From assembly GCA_025457865.1 (NCBI GenBank), contig JALOTP010000022.1, positions 1-46,785 of the forward strand: a stretch of 46,785 nucleotides of DNA. The letters run 5' to 3'. Source of the DNA: Thermoplasmatota archaeon (GTDB lineage: Archaea; Thermoplasmatota; Penumbrarchaeia; Penumbrarchaeales; Penumbrarchaeaceae). Positions 33,901 through 41,943 of this stretch are shown piece after piece. Within the stretch, counting starts at the first letter, position 1, and each line of letters opens with the position of its first letter. Both the position numbers and the translations under genes were made by a program. Under the pieces are notes generated by a model. The model saw only the letters and a list, made by a program, of their open reading frames with translations, made no database searches and had not been told where the DNA came from.

Positions 33901-34035
33901 GATACTATATCTGATACTCTCCTTACTGGGGATAATGTAAGACAGGTGTCGATCCTTGTTCCCAACTTATATCGCAATTTTTATCTATGCATCACCCTAT
34001 AGGGAACCTCCAATTAAAATGATGAGAAGGTCTCT

Positions 34036-34731
34036 ATGGCTGTATGTGATAATTGCGGGAAAAAGGGCTTCTTCCTGGAAACAACTCAATGCAAGTTCAT
34101 GACCATGGTGAAGAACCAGGATGTTCATTGTGATAAGGTACTCTGTGATGATTGCAGATATCTTATTCGGCGGTATTCCAATAAAGGATCGTTGAAGACG
34201 GAGTCATCTATCTGTCCCAATCACATTTATAAATTCCTTTTGGATTTCGAACTTGATAAACTTGAGGAGCTGGAGGAGCATGGTCAAATAATGATGGACG
34301 AAGGAAGGACCATCTTTGTCATATTGGGAGAGAACCTGGAAAAGATCCTGGACAATGCGATAGATGACGTCAGGCTCCTGACGGCAAAGAAGATGGAGGA
34401 TGAGTTAAAAAAGAAAACGGAACAGGCAAACAACCTGTTCAAAGCTGCAAGATATGAAGATGCAGCCCTCCTGTTCGAGCAGGTCGGTATGTGGGAGGAG
34501 GCGGGTAGGGCAAGACGCAAGGCAAAGGAAACGGTCAGCAAGCATATCCATGTCAATGCCAACGATCTATTCTCCCAGATCAAGAGAGAGGGGCTAGCGA
34601 TACCGTACAAATGCCCCAACTGTGCAGGTGTTCTGAAAGTGACAGGAGATAGGCAGTTCACCATCTGCCCTTACTGTGGGTCTGATATAGACCTGAAAAC
34701 CCTTTCGAACCTGATAGATGGATTATTGTGA
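34036..34731 (+). CDS. Double zinc-ribbon protein with TPR-like middle, function unknown
   Basis: 231 aa. The N-terminus has a cysteine-rich zinc module (C4, C7, C19, C32, C37, C40, C60, H63). The middle is helical: a coiled stretch (about 72-135) and a TPR-like pair around AARYEDAALLFEQVGMWEEAGRA. The C-terminus is a classic zinc ribbon, CPNC (193-196) and CPYC (211-214), 14 residues apart. This mix of ribbons and TPR-like helices suggests a scaffold or nucleic-acid-linked protein; I do not recognise a named family. Base composition is lower in G+C than the surrounding genes. GAGAAGG lies 5 nt before the ATG. It converges with the frameshifted membrane gene, only 2 bp between stops. Confidence 0.78.
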   Translation: MAVCDNCGKKGFFLETTQCKFMTMVKNQDVHCDKVLCDDCRYLIRRYSNKGSLKTESSICPNHIYKFLLDFELDKLEELEEHGQIMMDEGRTIFVILGENLEKILDNAIDDVRLLTAKKMEDELKKKTEQANNLFKAARYEDAALLFEQVGMWEEAGRARRKAKETVSKHIHVNANDLFSQIKREGLAIPYKCPNCAGVLKVTGDRQFTICPYCGSDIDLKTLSNLIDGLL

Positions 34732-34733
34732 GC

Positions 34734-35007
34734 TCACCTGATGAATTTCACTATCAATCCTGCGACCCATAGGAATATGCAGATGGCCGCAAGGACCAAT
34801 CCAATGATGGCCTTCATCTGATTCTCTTTCACTCCCTTCATGAGAGCTGCTATCCCAAGGCCAATGGCCCCAAGGAATGCGAAGAAACCGGCCAACATAA
34901 CAAACGGCGAGCGCGAATACGCCTGCATACATGCTATAAAGGGCCAGGTTCTCGGCACCGAACTGTTCGTTCTTCTTTGCTCCTTTGTTTCCCATATCCA
35001 GCGGCAT
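34734..35007 (-). pseudogene. Small membrane protein gene broken by a one-base frameshift
   Basis: The gene clearly starts at ATG 35007 (GGAGGG ribosome site 7 nt upstream; MPLDMGNKGAKKNEQFGAEN). Its first membrane helix begins (YSMYAGVFALA) and then, around 34900-34912, the hydrophobic sequence continues in another frame (FVMLAGFFAFLGAIGLGIAA ... VAGLIVKFIR) to the stop at 34734. Removing one base there, for instance a G in GCCGTTTG, restores a two- to three-helix protein of about 90 aa. It follows a similar intact membrane protein by 23 bp on the same strand. The frameshift may be a real mutation, programmed slippage or an assembly error. Confidence 0.65.
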
Positions 35008-35030
35008 AGTTGAACCCTCCTGTTTTTCAT

Positions 35031-35390
35031 TTAATTACCTGATAATGCTTTGAATCCCCAGAAGAGTATAACCACGATGATGTAAAGGATTTGAATGGCG
35101 AAATAGAGGAACCCAAGAGCTATTCCTCCGATTGCCATACCCTTAGAACCTTCCTTCTTAGAGACTAGGGCGATTATCCCAAGTACTATCGCTGCAATGG
35201 CAAGGATGAATGCTGCAAGGCCGGAGATGCAAAGGAAAGGCATGAGAAGGCAGCCAAAACAGCATAGGAAATTAGCTATTATCCTCCCGATTATAGTGAC
35301 TATTACAAGGAGGACAGCTAATCCACCAGCTATCAACGAGAACATGCCCAGGTTACCCTTCTTGACGTCATCGACACTGAACTTTGCCAT
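35031..35390 (-). CDS. Small multi-helix membrane protein (DUF4190-like)
   Basis: 119 aa with a short soluble N-terminus (MAKFSVDDVKKGNLG) and three predicted membrane helices (about 16-40, 42-78, 86-113). A Cys-rich FLCCFGCLLMPFLC lies between the first and second. The second half, with an Ala/Ile-rich helix, a SKKEGSKGMAIGGIALG turn and a final helix, matches the common bacterial/archaeal DUF4190-type pattern. Role unknown. GGGG precedes the ATG by about 8 nt, and GCTTTTAATAATCC (35448-35461) is a fitting TATA region. It is probably co-transcribed with the frameshifted membrane gene downstream. Confidence 0.7.
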   Translation of the reverse strand: MAKFSVDDVKKGNLGMFSLIAGGLAVLLVIVTIIGRIIANFLCCFGCLLMPFLCISGLAAFILAIAAIVLGIIALVSKKEGSKGMAIGGIALGFLYFAIQILYIIVVILFWGFKALSGN

Positions 35391-35466
35391 GATCTTATCC
35401 CCCTGTTAGGAAATCGTCCAAGACGGAACTAAGGTCCAACAACATAGGATTATTAAAAGCTATCAG

Positions 35467-35494
35467 AAAAAAGGCCATTGGTCATTCGACCAAC
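35467..35494 (-). terminator. Hairpin plus oligo-T terminator after the PUA gene
   Basis: On the minus strand a 6-bp stem TTGGTC/GACCAA with a 4-nt loop (35478-35493) is followed by TGGCC and six T (35467-35472), 20 nt after the stop at 35514. This resembles a bacterial-style intrinsic terminator, and archaeal polymerase also terminates at such T tracts. Confidence 0.6.
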
Positions 35495-35513
35495 GACCGG
35501 TAGGCTTTCCGTC

Positions 35514-36002
35514 TCAAAGCGTAGCGTTCCAGATCTCGTCCCCAACGTAATGTACGGTCTTGACCGCCTTCCCCGGCCGTTTGGACAACATCTCTTTCCC
35601 TGGTATCAATGCCTTGCCCGTGCATAGGGGCCTCTTGTTCTTGACGTCCATGACCCATACCATGTCGTCCTTCTCTATCTCCGGGTTCGCATCTACGATA
35701 CCTGGCCCCATCACATCCGCGCCGTTGGCAAGGTAGGGGACCGCACCCATATCTACGACTAGCCACCTCTTCGATGGTTTGAGCACCATCACGCCGTGGA
35801 CCGTAAGAAGGAGCTTCCCTCCCTCCTCGATCGCGACTATCTTTCCCTTGGACACATATGCCTTCCTGTCATCGAGCTGCCCAGCATCCACCTCCAGGGT
35901 CCCCTGCTCCTCTATCCCCCACTCGTCCTTCATCCAGGCCAGTACCTCCTTCTCTTCCTTGGCCCTGAGCCTTGTCCTTCTCTTCAGTGAGAGCTCGGTC
36001 AT
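35514..36002 (-). CDS. MCT1/Tma20-like PUA-domain RNA-binding protein
   Basis: 162 aa. An N-terminal alpha/beta region (about 1-70, beginning ELSLKRRTRLRAKEEKEVL) precedes a C-terminal PUA domain (about 75-155) with GAVPYLANGADVMGPGIVDA and the closing GKALIPGKEM and HYVGDEIW. This two-part layout and length match the archaeal relatives of eukaryotic MCT-1/Tma20 (and the PUA half of eIF2D), which bind the small ribosomal subunit near the P site during initiation, re-initiation or recycling. A GAGGTG ribosome site lies 9 nt before ATG 36002. It is divergent from folC, with 76 bp between the starts, and ends at a good terminator. Confidence 0.85.
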   Translation of the reverse strand: MTELSLKRRTRLRAKEEKEVLAWMKDEWGIEEQGTLEVDAGQLDDRKAYVSKGKIVAIEEGGKLLLTVHGVMVLKPSKRWLVVDMGAVPYLANGADVMGPGIVDANPEIEKDDMVWVMDVKNKRPLCTGKALIPGKEMLSKRPGKAVKTVHYVGDEIWNATL

Positions 36003-36078
36003 ATACAGCTACACCTCTATATCTGACCGGGGCAATGGACCAAAGGGGTATTATTTCTATTCGCAGGTACGGGTCGTG

Positions 36079-37572
36079 ATGGACCAGTTCGAATACCTTG
36101 ATTCATTGGGTCAGTTCACCATCAGGCCCGGGCTCTCAAGGATGAACCGGGCGATGACCATGCTCGACAATCCCCATTTGTGCATCCCCTCGGTCCTGGT
36201 GGCCGGGACCAACGGGAAGGGAGCCGTCTGCCACATGGCGGATGCGGCCCTCTCATCGTTCCCCTTGAAGAGGGTCCTATACACCTCTCCCCACCTCAGG
36301 TCCGTCACAGAGAGGATATTGATCGATTCCAAAGAGGTCGGCAGGGAACTGCTCGGATCGCACATAGGAAAGATACGAGCCCTGACCGATGAGAGATCCA
36401 TAGAACGTCTGACCTATTTCGAGACCATAACGGCCGCCTGCTTCTCCATGCTGCCGAGATCGGGAGCGGACGTACTTGTTTCCGAGGTGGGTCTTGGTGG
36501 AAGATGGGATGCGACCAACATCCTTGAGCCACAAGCTTGCGCCATATCGAGCATATCGCTCGACCATACGGACCTCCTTGGGGAGGACGTGGTCTCCATA
36601 GCCACAGAGAAGGCTGGCATCATAAAACCGTCCACCCCTCTAGTCCTCGGCCCGCTCCTGGGCTGCGGTGAGGAAAGGACCAGGTGCATAAGGACCATTC
36701 TGGACATCTGCTCCAGGAACGGGTCACCAGTTGTCCTTATCTGCAGAGAGGGAGAGAACCGCCGGATGTCATCCATGCTCGAGGAGCAAGCAGTCCCGGA
36801 TTGGCGGATGATCGAGGTCACCTACCATCTCGACGATGCCGGGACCTCATCTAAGCTGAAGGTAATGAAGAACCCGGACCTGCAGAACTCCGAACCAAGG
36901 TTCCGACTTCTGGACAATGTACTTGACGGGACCTACAGGACACCACTATTGGGCGGACATCAGTCCTTCAATACCGCATGCGCCCTGTCCCTCGCGCTCC
37001 TCGTCCTCCCCTCCGCTCTTGCACGCTCCAGGTTGAAACTGAACATGAACGTGCCGCTGGAGGACCTGGTCGAGGGTTGCGTGGACAAGGTCGAGGAACA
37101 GTTCGACTGCCGTTCCATCTCACAGATGCTCTCAGAGGGTTTGGATCGGACCAGGATGATGGGGAGGATGGAACGGAAGAGATACAAAGGCTCCACCATC
37201 TATCTGGACGGGGGACACAACGTCGAAGCTGGATCATCCATTGCATCCACCATCAGGGAGCTCCATCCCGGAAAGAAGGTGGTCCTCCTCTTCTCCCAGA
37301 TGAGGGACAAGGACCCTGCCAACTATCTCCGCAACCTTTCAGGCATGGTCTCAAAGGCCATCATCACCGAGCTTCCACAGGAAAGGGGGATGCCGTTGTC
37401 CATGCTAAGGCAGGCAACGATTCTCGGGCTCGGTAATGACATCCCAATAACAGCATTGAGGGACCGCGAGAAGGCTATGGTTGAGTTCCTGAGAGCACTT
37501 GAGGGAGACACTGTGGGGTTGATATGCGGTTCCTTCTACCTGTACGATATCTTCATCGGAAATTTCGAATGA
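36079..37572 (+). CDS. folC: Folylpolyglutamate/dihydrofolate synthase family ligase FolC
   Basis: 497 aa from ATG 36079; the frame extends 100 codons upstream, but that part only shadows the PUA gene. A TATA-like TATTATTT about 25 bp before the ATG fits a leaderless start. Signatures: the Mur-ligase-type P-loop AGTNGKGAV (42-50), SPHLRSVTERI (residues 75-85), SEVGLGGRWDATNI (Mg2+ site) and LDHTDLLG, then a C-terminal Rossmann domain with LDGGHNVEA. The enzyme joins glutamate to dihydropteroate or folates. At 497 aa it is longer than the usual about 430, with an insertion around residues 210-280. In archaea the same fold may act on other pterins, so the exact substrate is uncertain. Confidence 0.9.
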   Translation: MDQFEYLDSLGQFTIRPGLSRMNRAMTMLDNPHLCIPSVLVAGTNGKGAVCHMADAALSSFPLKRVLYTSPHLRSVTERILIDSKEVGRELLGSHIGKIRALTDERSIERLTYFETITAACFSMLPRSGADVLVSEVGLGGRWDATNILEPQACAISSISLDHTDLLGEDVVSIATEKAGIIKPSTPLVLGPLLGCGEERTRCIRTILDICSRNGSPVVLICREGENRRMSSMLEEQAVPDWRMIEVTYHLDDAGTSSKLKVMKNPDLQNSEPRFRLLDNVLDGTYRTPLLGGHQSFNTACALSLALLVLPSALARSRLKLNMNVPLEDLVEGCVDKVEEQFDCRSISQMLSEGLDRTRMMGRMERKRYKGSTIYLDGGHNVEAGSSIASTIRELHPGKKVVLLFSQMRDKDPANYLRNLSGMVSKAIITELPQERGMPLSMLRQATILGLGNDIPITALRDREKAMVEFLRALEGDTVGLICGSFYLYDIFIGNFE

Positions 37573-37585
37573 TGAGGGATACCTA

Positions 37586-38722
37586 TCAGAACGACCATTT
37601 CATCCACTCCCTGCCCCCGCGAACGAGATGGACACCTTTCTTCATCCTCTTCAAGAGGTCTGGCCTGGAAAGGACCAGCCTCATAAGCTCGGAGGTCGGT
37701 ATGGTATTGATCTCCCTTCCGCTCACAAGGCCTGTTATCTCGTTCAGGAGTCCATCCTCAAGGGAAGCCAGGAACTCTGCCCTCTTGAGGTTCAATGGTG
37801 AGAATGCCGTATGAGACCTCATACGCCCCTCCCAATCGGTCAAGGCCGTTCCATCACCTGCAAGAAAGCTGGCGACTGCCTTACCTGCCTCCCTGCCTGA
37901 TAGCACTGCCCCGATTATGCCCCCCTTGGTGATGGGGTTTGAGAAGCCCCCCGCATCACCAACGAGCAAACATGAACTGCCAATAAGTCCAGCCCTGAGA
38001 CCGTCCACAGGGATGGCGCCTCCATGATAGGATATGATCTCATCATCCCGTATGGACAGGGTCCTCTTGAGCCAATCAAGTTGAGCTGTCAGGTCGGTAA
38101 GGGCGCAGACCCCGGCATTGACGCCATCACCCCTAGGAAAGTACCAGCCGTAACCACCTTTGAGGTCACCCTTCACCAGGAAGATGAGGTCGTTCCCAAA
38201 GTCCTTCCTTTTCAATTTGATGCCAATGCCCCTGAAGCTGTTCTGGTGCCCTTCGAACCCGAAGAAAACCGGTAGATACTGGTTCGCACCGCAGGCAATT
38301 ATGACGAAACCTGCAGTTATCGTTCCTTTCCTTGTGCTGAGGAGCCAACGTCCGTCTTTGAGTTCGGCGCTCTCAACGGTAGCGGAACTGAGTATGACTG
38401 CCCCGTTCGATGCTGCCCTGGATGCCAGTTCCTTTTCCAAAAGGTCCCTCCGGATGGAGAATCCCCTCAACCTTGTATAGAGATCGAAACCTGAAGGGGA
38501 TCTGACCCGGAATCCCTCAACGGTGTGGGCGATCCACTCTCCATCATCCTTCAGACCGGTGAGGTTAAGGGTGTTCTCCGATATGGCCTCTCCGCACTGT
38601 ACGGGCAGTCCGACCTCCTTCCTAGAATCTAGGAGGACCACCCTGGCACCTGCCCTGGATGCCTCAAAAGCGGACATGAGGCCAGCGACACCTCCACCTA
38701 TCACAGCAATATCGGTCACCAT
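37586..38722 (-). CDS. Geranylgeranyl reductase-family flavoprotein
   Basis: 378 aa FAD-dependent oxidoreductase. Residues 4-14 hold the dinucleotide-binding DIAVIGGGVAG, PVQCGEAIS (40-48) is the P-x-x-C-G-E motif characteristic of geranylgeranyl reductases, and LVGDAGGFSNPITKGGI in the middle is the second FAD-binding segment. In archaea this family saturates the isoprenoid chains of membrane lipids (digeranylgeranylglycerophospholipid reductase); other members act on chlorophyll-type or unknown prenyl substrates. No membrane helix is obvious, as expected for a peripheral enzyme. It is convergent with folC (13 bp between stops). Confidence 0.87.
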   Translation of the reverse strand: MVTDIAVIGGGVAGLMSAFEASRAGARVVLLDSRKEVGLPVQCGEAISENTLNLTGLKDDGEWIAHTVEGFRVRSPSGFDLYTRLRGFSIRRDLLEKELASRAASNGAVILSSATVESAELKDGRWLLSTRKGTITAGFVIIACGANQYLPVFFGFEGHQNSFRGIGIKLKRKDFGNDLIFLVKGDLKGGYGWYFPRGDGVNAGVCALTDLTAQLDWLKRTLSIRDDEIISYHGGAIPVDGLRAGLIGSSCLLVGDAGGFSNPITKGGIIGAVLSGREAGKAVASFLAGDGTALTDWEGRMRSHTAFSPLNLKRAEFLASLEDGLLNEITGLVSGREINTIPTSELMRLVLSRPDLLKRMKKGVHLVRGGREWMKWSF

Positions 38723-38798
38723 GATATCGGTGGTTATCTTAAGCCCCCTTTAGCGCCCGAGGCACATGAAGGGAGCTCATCAGATTAAAAACTTGACC

Positions 38799-38933
38799 TC
38801 ATCCCTCATCGAATATATCCTTGAGGTACTCGGTACCAGGAGACTTCTGAAAGCCCTTGTAATCGTTACTGATGTAATAGCATCTCATCTGTAGCGAGAA
38901 GAGGCTGCTGTCCGTTCTTATCATCCGGCTCAT
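38799..38933 (-). CDS. Possible small protein, 44 aa
   Basis: A short frame beginning MSRMIRTDSSLFSLQMRCYY and ending YLKDIFDEG. Support comes from signals rather than homology: GGTGG lies 6 nt before the ATG, and a good TATA box lies about 40 bp upstream (38968-38979). The sequence has aromatic and charged residues compatible with a small folded domain, but I do not recognise it. The rest of this 379-bp gap between the geranylgeranyl reductase and thiolase genes holds only promoter-like A/T elements and a short direct repeat (GGTCATCT, 39005 and 39023). Confidence 0.5.
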   Translation of the reverse strand: MSRMIRTDSSLFSLQMRCYYISNDYKGFQKSPGTEYLKDIFDEG

Positions 38934-38967
38934 TTCGGTCCACCGAGAAGAACAAATGAGACTCGGC

Positions 38968-38979
38968 CTTTAAATAGTT
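38968..38979 (-). promoter_or_regulatory. TATA box upstream of the 44-aa ORF
   Basis: AACTATTTAAAG on the minus strand, about 40 bp before ATG 38933; the predicted start near 38948 leaves a 15-nt leader carrying GGTGG. The same bases could serve the thiolase operon on the other strand, but that would leave a leader of about 100 nt. Confidence 0.45.
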
Positions 38980-39101
38980 TTTGTGTTCGGACCGATAGAT
39001 ACTGGTCATCTTGCAGCAGGTGGTCATCTGCCAAAGACCGGCAAACATTTTATCAAGATATCCCTTTGTCCATCGGCCATTCATGACATGGGGGAAAAGT
39101 A

Positions 39102-40283
39102 ATGGGACAGGCAGTAATAGTTTCGGCGGTCAGGACCGCACAGGGAAAGTTCGAAGGCTCTTTGAAGGACCTCTCCGCGCCCAAGCTCGGGAGCATTGTG
39201 ATCAAGAGCGTCCTGGAGAGGATCGGTCTACCTCCGGTCGAGGTCAGCGAGGTCATAATGGGGAATGTGGTCTCGGCAGGATTGGGCCAGAACGTAGCGA
39301 GGCAGGCGGCCATAGGGGCCGGGATACCCTATGAGGCCGGGGCACTTCATGTGGACAAGGTCTGCGGCTCATCCTTGAAGGCGGTAATCCTGGCCGCCCA
39401 GGCCATAAAATGCGGGGACGCTGAAACGATAGTTGCAGGCGGTATGGAGAGCATGACCAACTGCCCCTACATCCTCGACAAAGCACGGTTCGGATACAGG
39501 CTCTTCGACGGCAAGATCATAGATTCCATGGTCAAGGACGGTCTCTGGGACGTTTACAACGACTTCCACATGGGGATGACCGGTGAGGTCATAGCGGAGA
39601 AGTACAAGCTCACCAGGCAGGAGATAGACGAGTTCGCGCTCGGAAGCCACAAAAAGGCCTCTAAGGCAACGAACGAGGGACTGTTCAAGGGCGAGATCGT
39701 CCCGGTCCCCATCCCACAGAAGAAGGGGGACCCTATCCTCTTTGACAAGGACGAGGGCATAAGACATGACATCACCCCCGAGAGTCTCGCCAAGCTCAAA
39801 CCCTTCTTCAAGGAGGGGGGGGTCGTCACCGCAGGGAACGCCTCACAGTTATCCGATGGGGCCTCGGCGGTTGTCGTCATGAGCGATAAGAGGGCAGAGG
39901 ATCTCGGTTTGAAACCCCTGGGGAGGATCATCGATTACAACACGGCAGGTATGAGGCCGGAGTTCGTTATGGAGGCCGTCGTACCAGGTGTCAAGGCGCT
40001 CCTTGCAAAGACCAAGTTCTCGGTCGATGATATAGACCTCGTTGAGCACAACGAGGCCTTCTCCTCTGCGTCTGTCGCATTGATGAAGGCCGTAGGGATA
40101 CCGAAAGAGAAGTTCAACGTCCACGGCGGAGCGGTCGCTCTCGGACATCCCATTGGCAGCAGCGGATGCAGGATACTCGTCACACTGCTCCACAACCTGA
40201 AGAGGTACGGTAAGGACAGGGGGCTTGCCACTATCTGTTTGGGTGGTGGGAACTCAGTGAACATGATCGTTGAGAGGATGTAA
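39102..40283 (+). CDS. Acetyl-CoA C-acyltransferase (thiolase)
   Basis: 393 aa, the standard length for a biosynthetic/degradative thiolase. Catalytic motifs are intact: VCGSSLKAV with nucleophile Cys88, NEAFSSASVA, and GGAVALGHPIGSSGCR supplying the active His and the second Cys. It cleaves 3-ketoacyl-CoA to acetyl-CoA plus a shortened acyl-CoA, or condenses two acetyl-CoA. GGGGGA lies 6 nt before the ATG. It heads an operon with 3-hydroxyacyl-CoA dehydrogenase (6 bp gap) and enoyl-CoA hydratase, so beta-oxidation is the likely direction. It differs from the archaeal mevalonate-type thiolase that is paired with a DUF35 protein, since no such partner is adjacent. Confidence 0.95.
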   Translation: MGQAVIVSAVRTAQGKFEGSLKDLSAPKLGSIVIKSVLERIGLPPVEVSEVIMGNVVSAGLGQNVARQAAIGAGIPYEAGALHVDKVCGSSLKAVILAAQAIKCGDAETIVAGGMESMTNCPYILDKARFGYRLFDGKIIDSMVKDGLWDVYNDFHMGMTGEVIAEKYKLTRQEIDEFALGSHKKASKATNEGLFKGEIVPVPIPQKKGDPILFDKDEGIRHDITPESLAKLKPFFKEGGVVTAGNASQLSDGASAVVVMSDKRAEDLGLKPLGRIIDYNTAGMRPEFVMEAVVPGVKALLAKTKFSVDDIDLVEHNEAFSSASVALMKAVGIPKEKFNVHGGAVALGHPIGSSGCRILVTLLHNLKRYGKDRGLATICLGGGNSVNMIVERM

Positions 40284-40289
40284 GGGGGT

Positions 40290-41156
40290 ATGGATACGGA
40301 AGTAAGGACGTTCGGTGTAGTAGGTGCAGGCCAGATGGGGCACGGTATAGCCCTTGTAGCGGCCAAGGCCGGCTTCGATGTCGTTTTGAACGATATCAGT
40401 GACGATTTCGTCAATAGCGGGATGAACAAGATATCCAAGTTCCTGGACAGGTCGGTCGAGAAGGGGAAGATGACATCCGATGAGAGGTCTTCCATCATGG
40501 GAAGGCTCAAGGGAACCTCCAAACTGGAGGACCTGTCCTCATGCGATATCGTAGTGGAGGCCATCGTCGAGAATGCAGCCATAAAAAAGGAACTGTTCAG
40601 GAAGCTCGACGCCATCCTTGGCCCCGAAGCCATACTTGCATCCAATACCTCTACCATACCCATAACCGAGCTCGCGGGGGCGACGAAAAGGCCAGAGAGG
40701 TTCATAGGGATGCATTTCATGAACCCTGTGCCTATGATGAAGCTCGTCGAGGTCATAAGGGGCCTTAGGACCTCAGATGATACCACCAAGCTCATATTCG
40801 AGCTCTCTAGGAAGATGGACAAGGAGCCCATAGAGGTCAACGACAGCCCCGGGTTCGTATCCAACCGAGTCCTCCTGCCCATGATAAACGAGGCCATATA
40901 CTGCCTCTATGAGGGTGTCGGGACCCCTCAGGCCATCGACGGGGTCATGAAGCTCGGCATGAACCATCCCATGGGTCCGCTCGAGCTTGCCGACCTCATT
41001 GGGCTCGATGTGTGCCTGAGCATCATGACGGTGCTCTACGAGGGCTTCAACGATTCCAAGTACAGACCATGCCCGCTCCTGAAGAAGATGGTCCAGGCGG
41101 GATACCTTGGAAGGAAGACCGGGAAGGGGTTCTACGAATATCCTGCGGGGCGGTGA
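40290..41156 (+). CDS. 3-hydroxyacyl-CoA (3-hydroxybutyryl-CoA) dehydrogenase
   Basis: 288 aa, single-enzyme type. NAD-binding [10 protein letters not shown] (12-21), the catalytic region [17 protein letters not shown] with its histidine, and [12 protein letters not shown] are all as in characterised 3-hydroxybutyryl-CoA dehydrogenases. It oxidises (S)-3-hydroxyacyl-CoA to 3-ketoacyl-CoA. In many bacteria this activity is fused to enoyl-CoA hydratase; here the two are separate, adjacent genes (2-nt gap). The C-terminal helical domain (about 190-288) is complete. Confidence 0.95.
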   Translation: MDTEVRTFGVVGAGQMGHGIALVAAKAGFDVVLNDISDDFVNSGMNKISKFLDRSVEKGKMTSDERSSIMGRLKGTSKLEDLSSCDIVVEAIVENAAIKKELFRKLDAILGPEAILASNTSTIPITELAGATKRPERFIGMHFMNPVPMMKLVEVIRGLRTSDDTTKLIFELSRKMDKEPIEVNDSPGFVSNRVLLPMINEAIYCLYEGVGTPQAIDGVMKLGMNHPMGPLELADLIGLDVCLSIMTVLYEGFNDSKYRPCPLLKKMVQAGYLGRKTGKGFYEYPAGR

Positions 41157-41158
41157 AC

Positions 41159-41938
41159 ATGGGATACGAGAACATAGTCCTTCAAAGGGAGGGACCAATC
41201 GCCATCATCAAAATGAACAGACCCTCTGCCTTGAACGCGCTCAATGCGCAGACCGTAAAGGAGCTCCATTCCGCTGTCGATGAGCTCGAGAGCGACCGGT
41301 CCGTCAGGGCGGTCATACTGACAGGTGAAGGGAAATCGTTCATCGCGGGTGCCGACATCAAGCAGATGGCGGACCTATCCCCTCTCGAGGCAAGGCACTT
41401 CGCCGAGATAGGACAGGGACTGACATTGAAGATGGAAGCCTCGAGGCTCCCTTACATCGCAGCGGTCAATGGATATGCTCTGGGAGGTGGATGCGAGCTG
41501 ATGATGGCATGCGATATGGCAATTGCTTCCACCAAGGCCCTCATCGGGCAGCCCGAGATCAATCTAGGCATCGCCCCGGGGTTCGGAGGGACGCAAAGGC
41601 TCCCGAGGCTTGTGGGATACTTCAAGGGATTCGAGCTCCTGCTCACCGGGGACAATATATCGGCGGAAGAATCTTTGAGGATAGGGCTCGTCAATAAGGT
41701 CGTCGAACCCGACAAACTGATGGAAGAGGCCATGGCGTTGGCCTTAAGGATAACCTCCAAGTCCCAGGTCCAGGTAGCGTTCATCAAGCGGATGGCAAGG
41801 AAGGGGCTCGACATGGAGCTCTCCCAGGGCCTTGAGCTCGAAGCAGCGCTGTTTTCTTCATCCTTCTCGACCTACGATCAGAAAGAGGGCATGAAGGCCT
41901 TCATAGAGAAACGGAAGGCGGAGTTCCAACATAGATGA
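41159..41938 (+). CDS. Enoyl-CoA hydratase/crotonase
   Basis: 259 aa from ATG 41159, 2 nt after the dehydrogenase stop; the longer upstream frame only overlaps that gene. GGGCELMMACD provides Glu113 and GQPEINLGIAPGFGGTQRL provides Glu133, the two catalytic glutamates that add water across the 2,3 double bond. SFIAGADIKQM is the oxyanion-hole segment. Both glutamates favour a true hydratase over isomerase or dehalogenase members of the superfamily. It is the third gene of the operon and converges with an acyl-CoA dehydrogenase gene (5 bp between stops). Confidence 0.94.
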   Translation: MGYENIVLQREGPIAIIKMNRPSALNALNAQTVKELHSAVDELESDRSVRAVILTGEGKSFIAGADIKQMADLSPLEARHFAEIGQGLTLKMEASRLPYIAAVNGYALGGGCELMMACDMAIASTKALIGQPEINLGIAPGFGGTQRLPRLVGYFKGFELLLTGDNISAEESLRIGLVNKVVEPDKLMEEAMALALRITSKSQVQVAFIKRMARKGLDMELSQGLELEAALFSSSFSTYDQKEGMKAFIEKRKAEFQHR

Positions 41939-41943
41939 CGATG

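Noticed and set aside
35779-36078. 100-codon N-terminal extension of FolC.
   Set aside because: It is antisense to the PUA gene; family similarity and a TATA element place the start at 36079.
38866-39084. Minus-strand frame of 72 codons in the gap before the thiolase gene.
   Set aside because: It overlaps the promoter and the better-supported 44-aa ORF in another frame and has no ribosome site.
41012-41158. 49-codon N-terminal extension of the enoyl-CoA hydratase.
   Set aside because: It overlaps the preceding dehydrogenase gene in another frame; the crotonase fold starts at ATG 41159.
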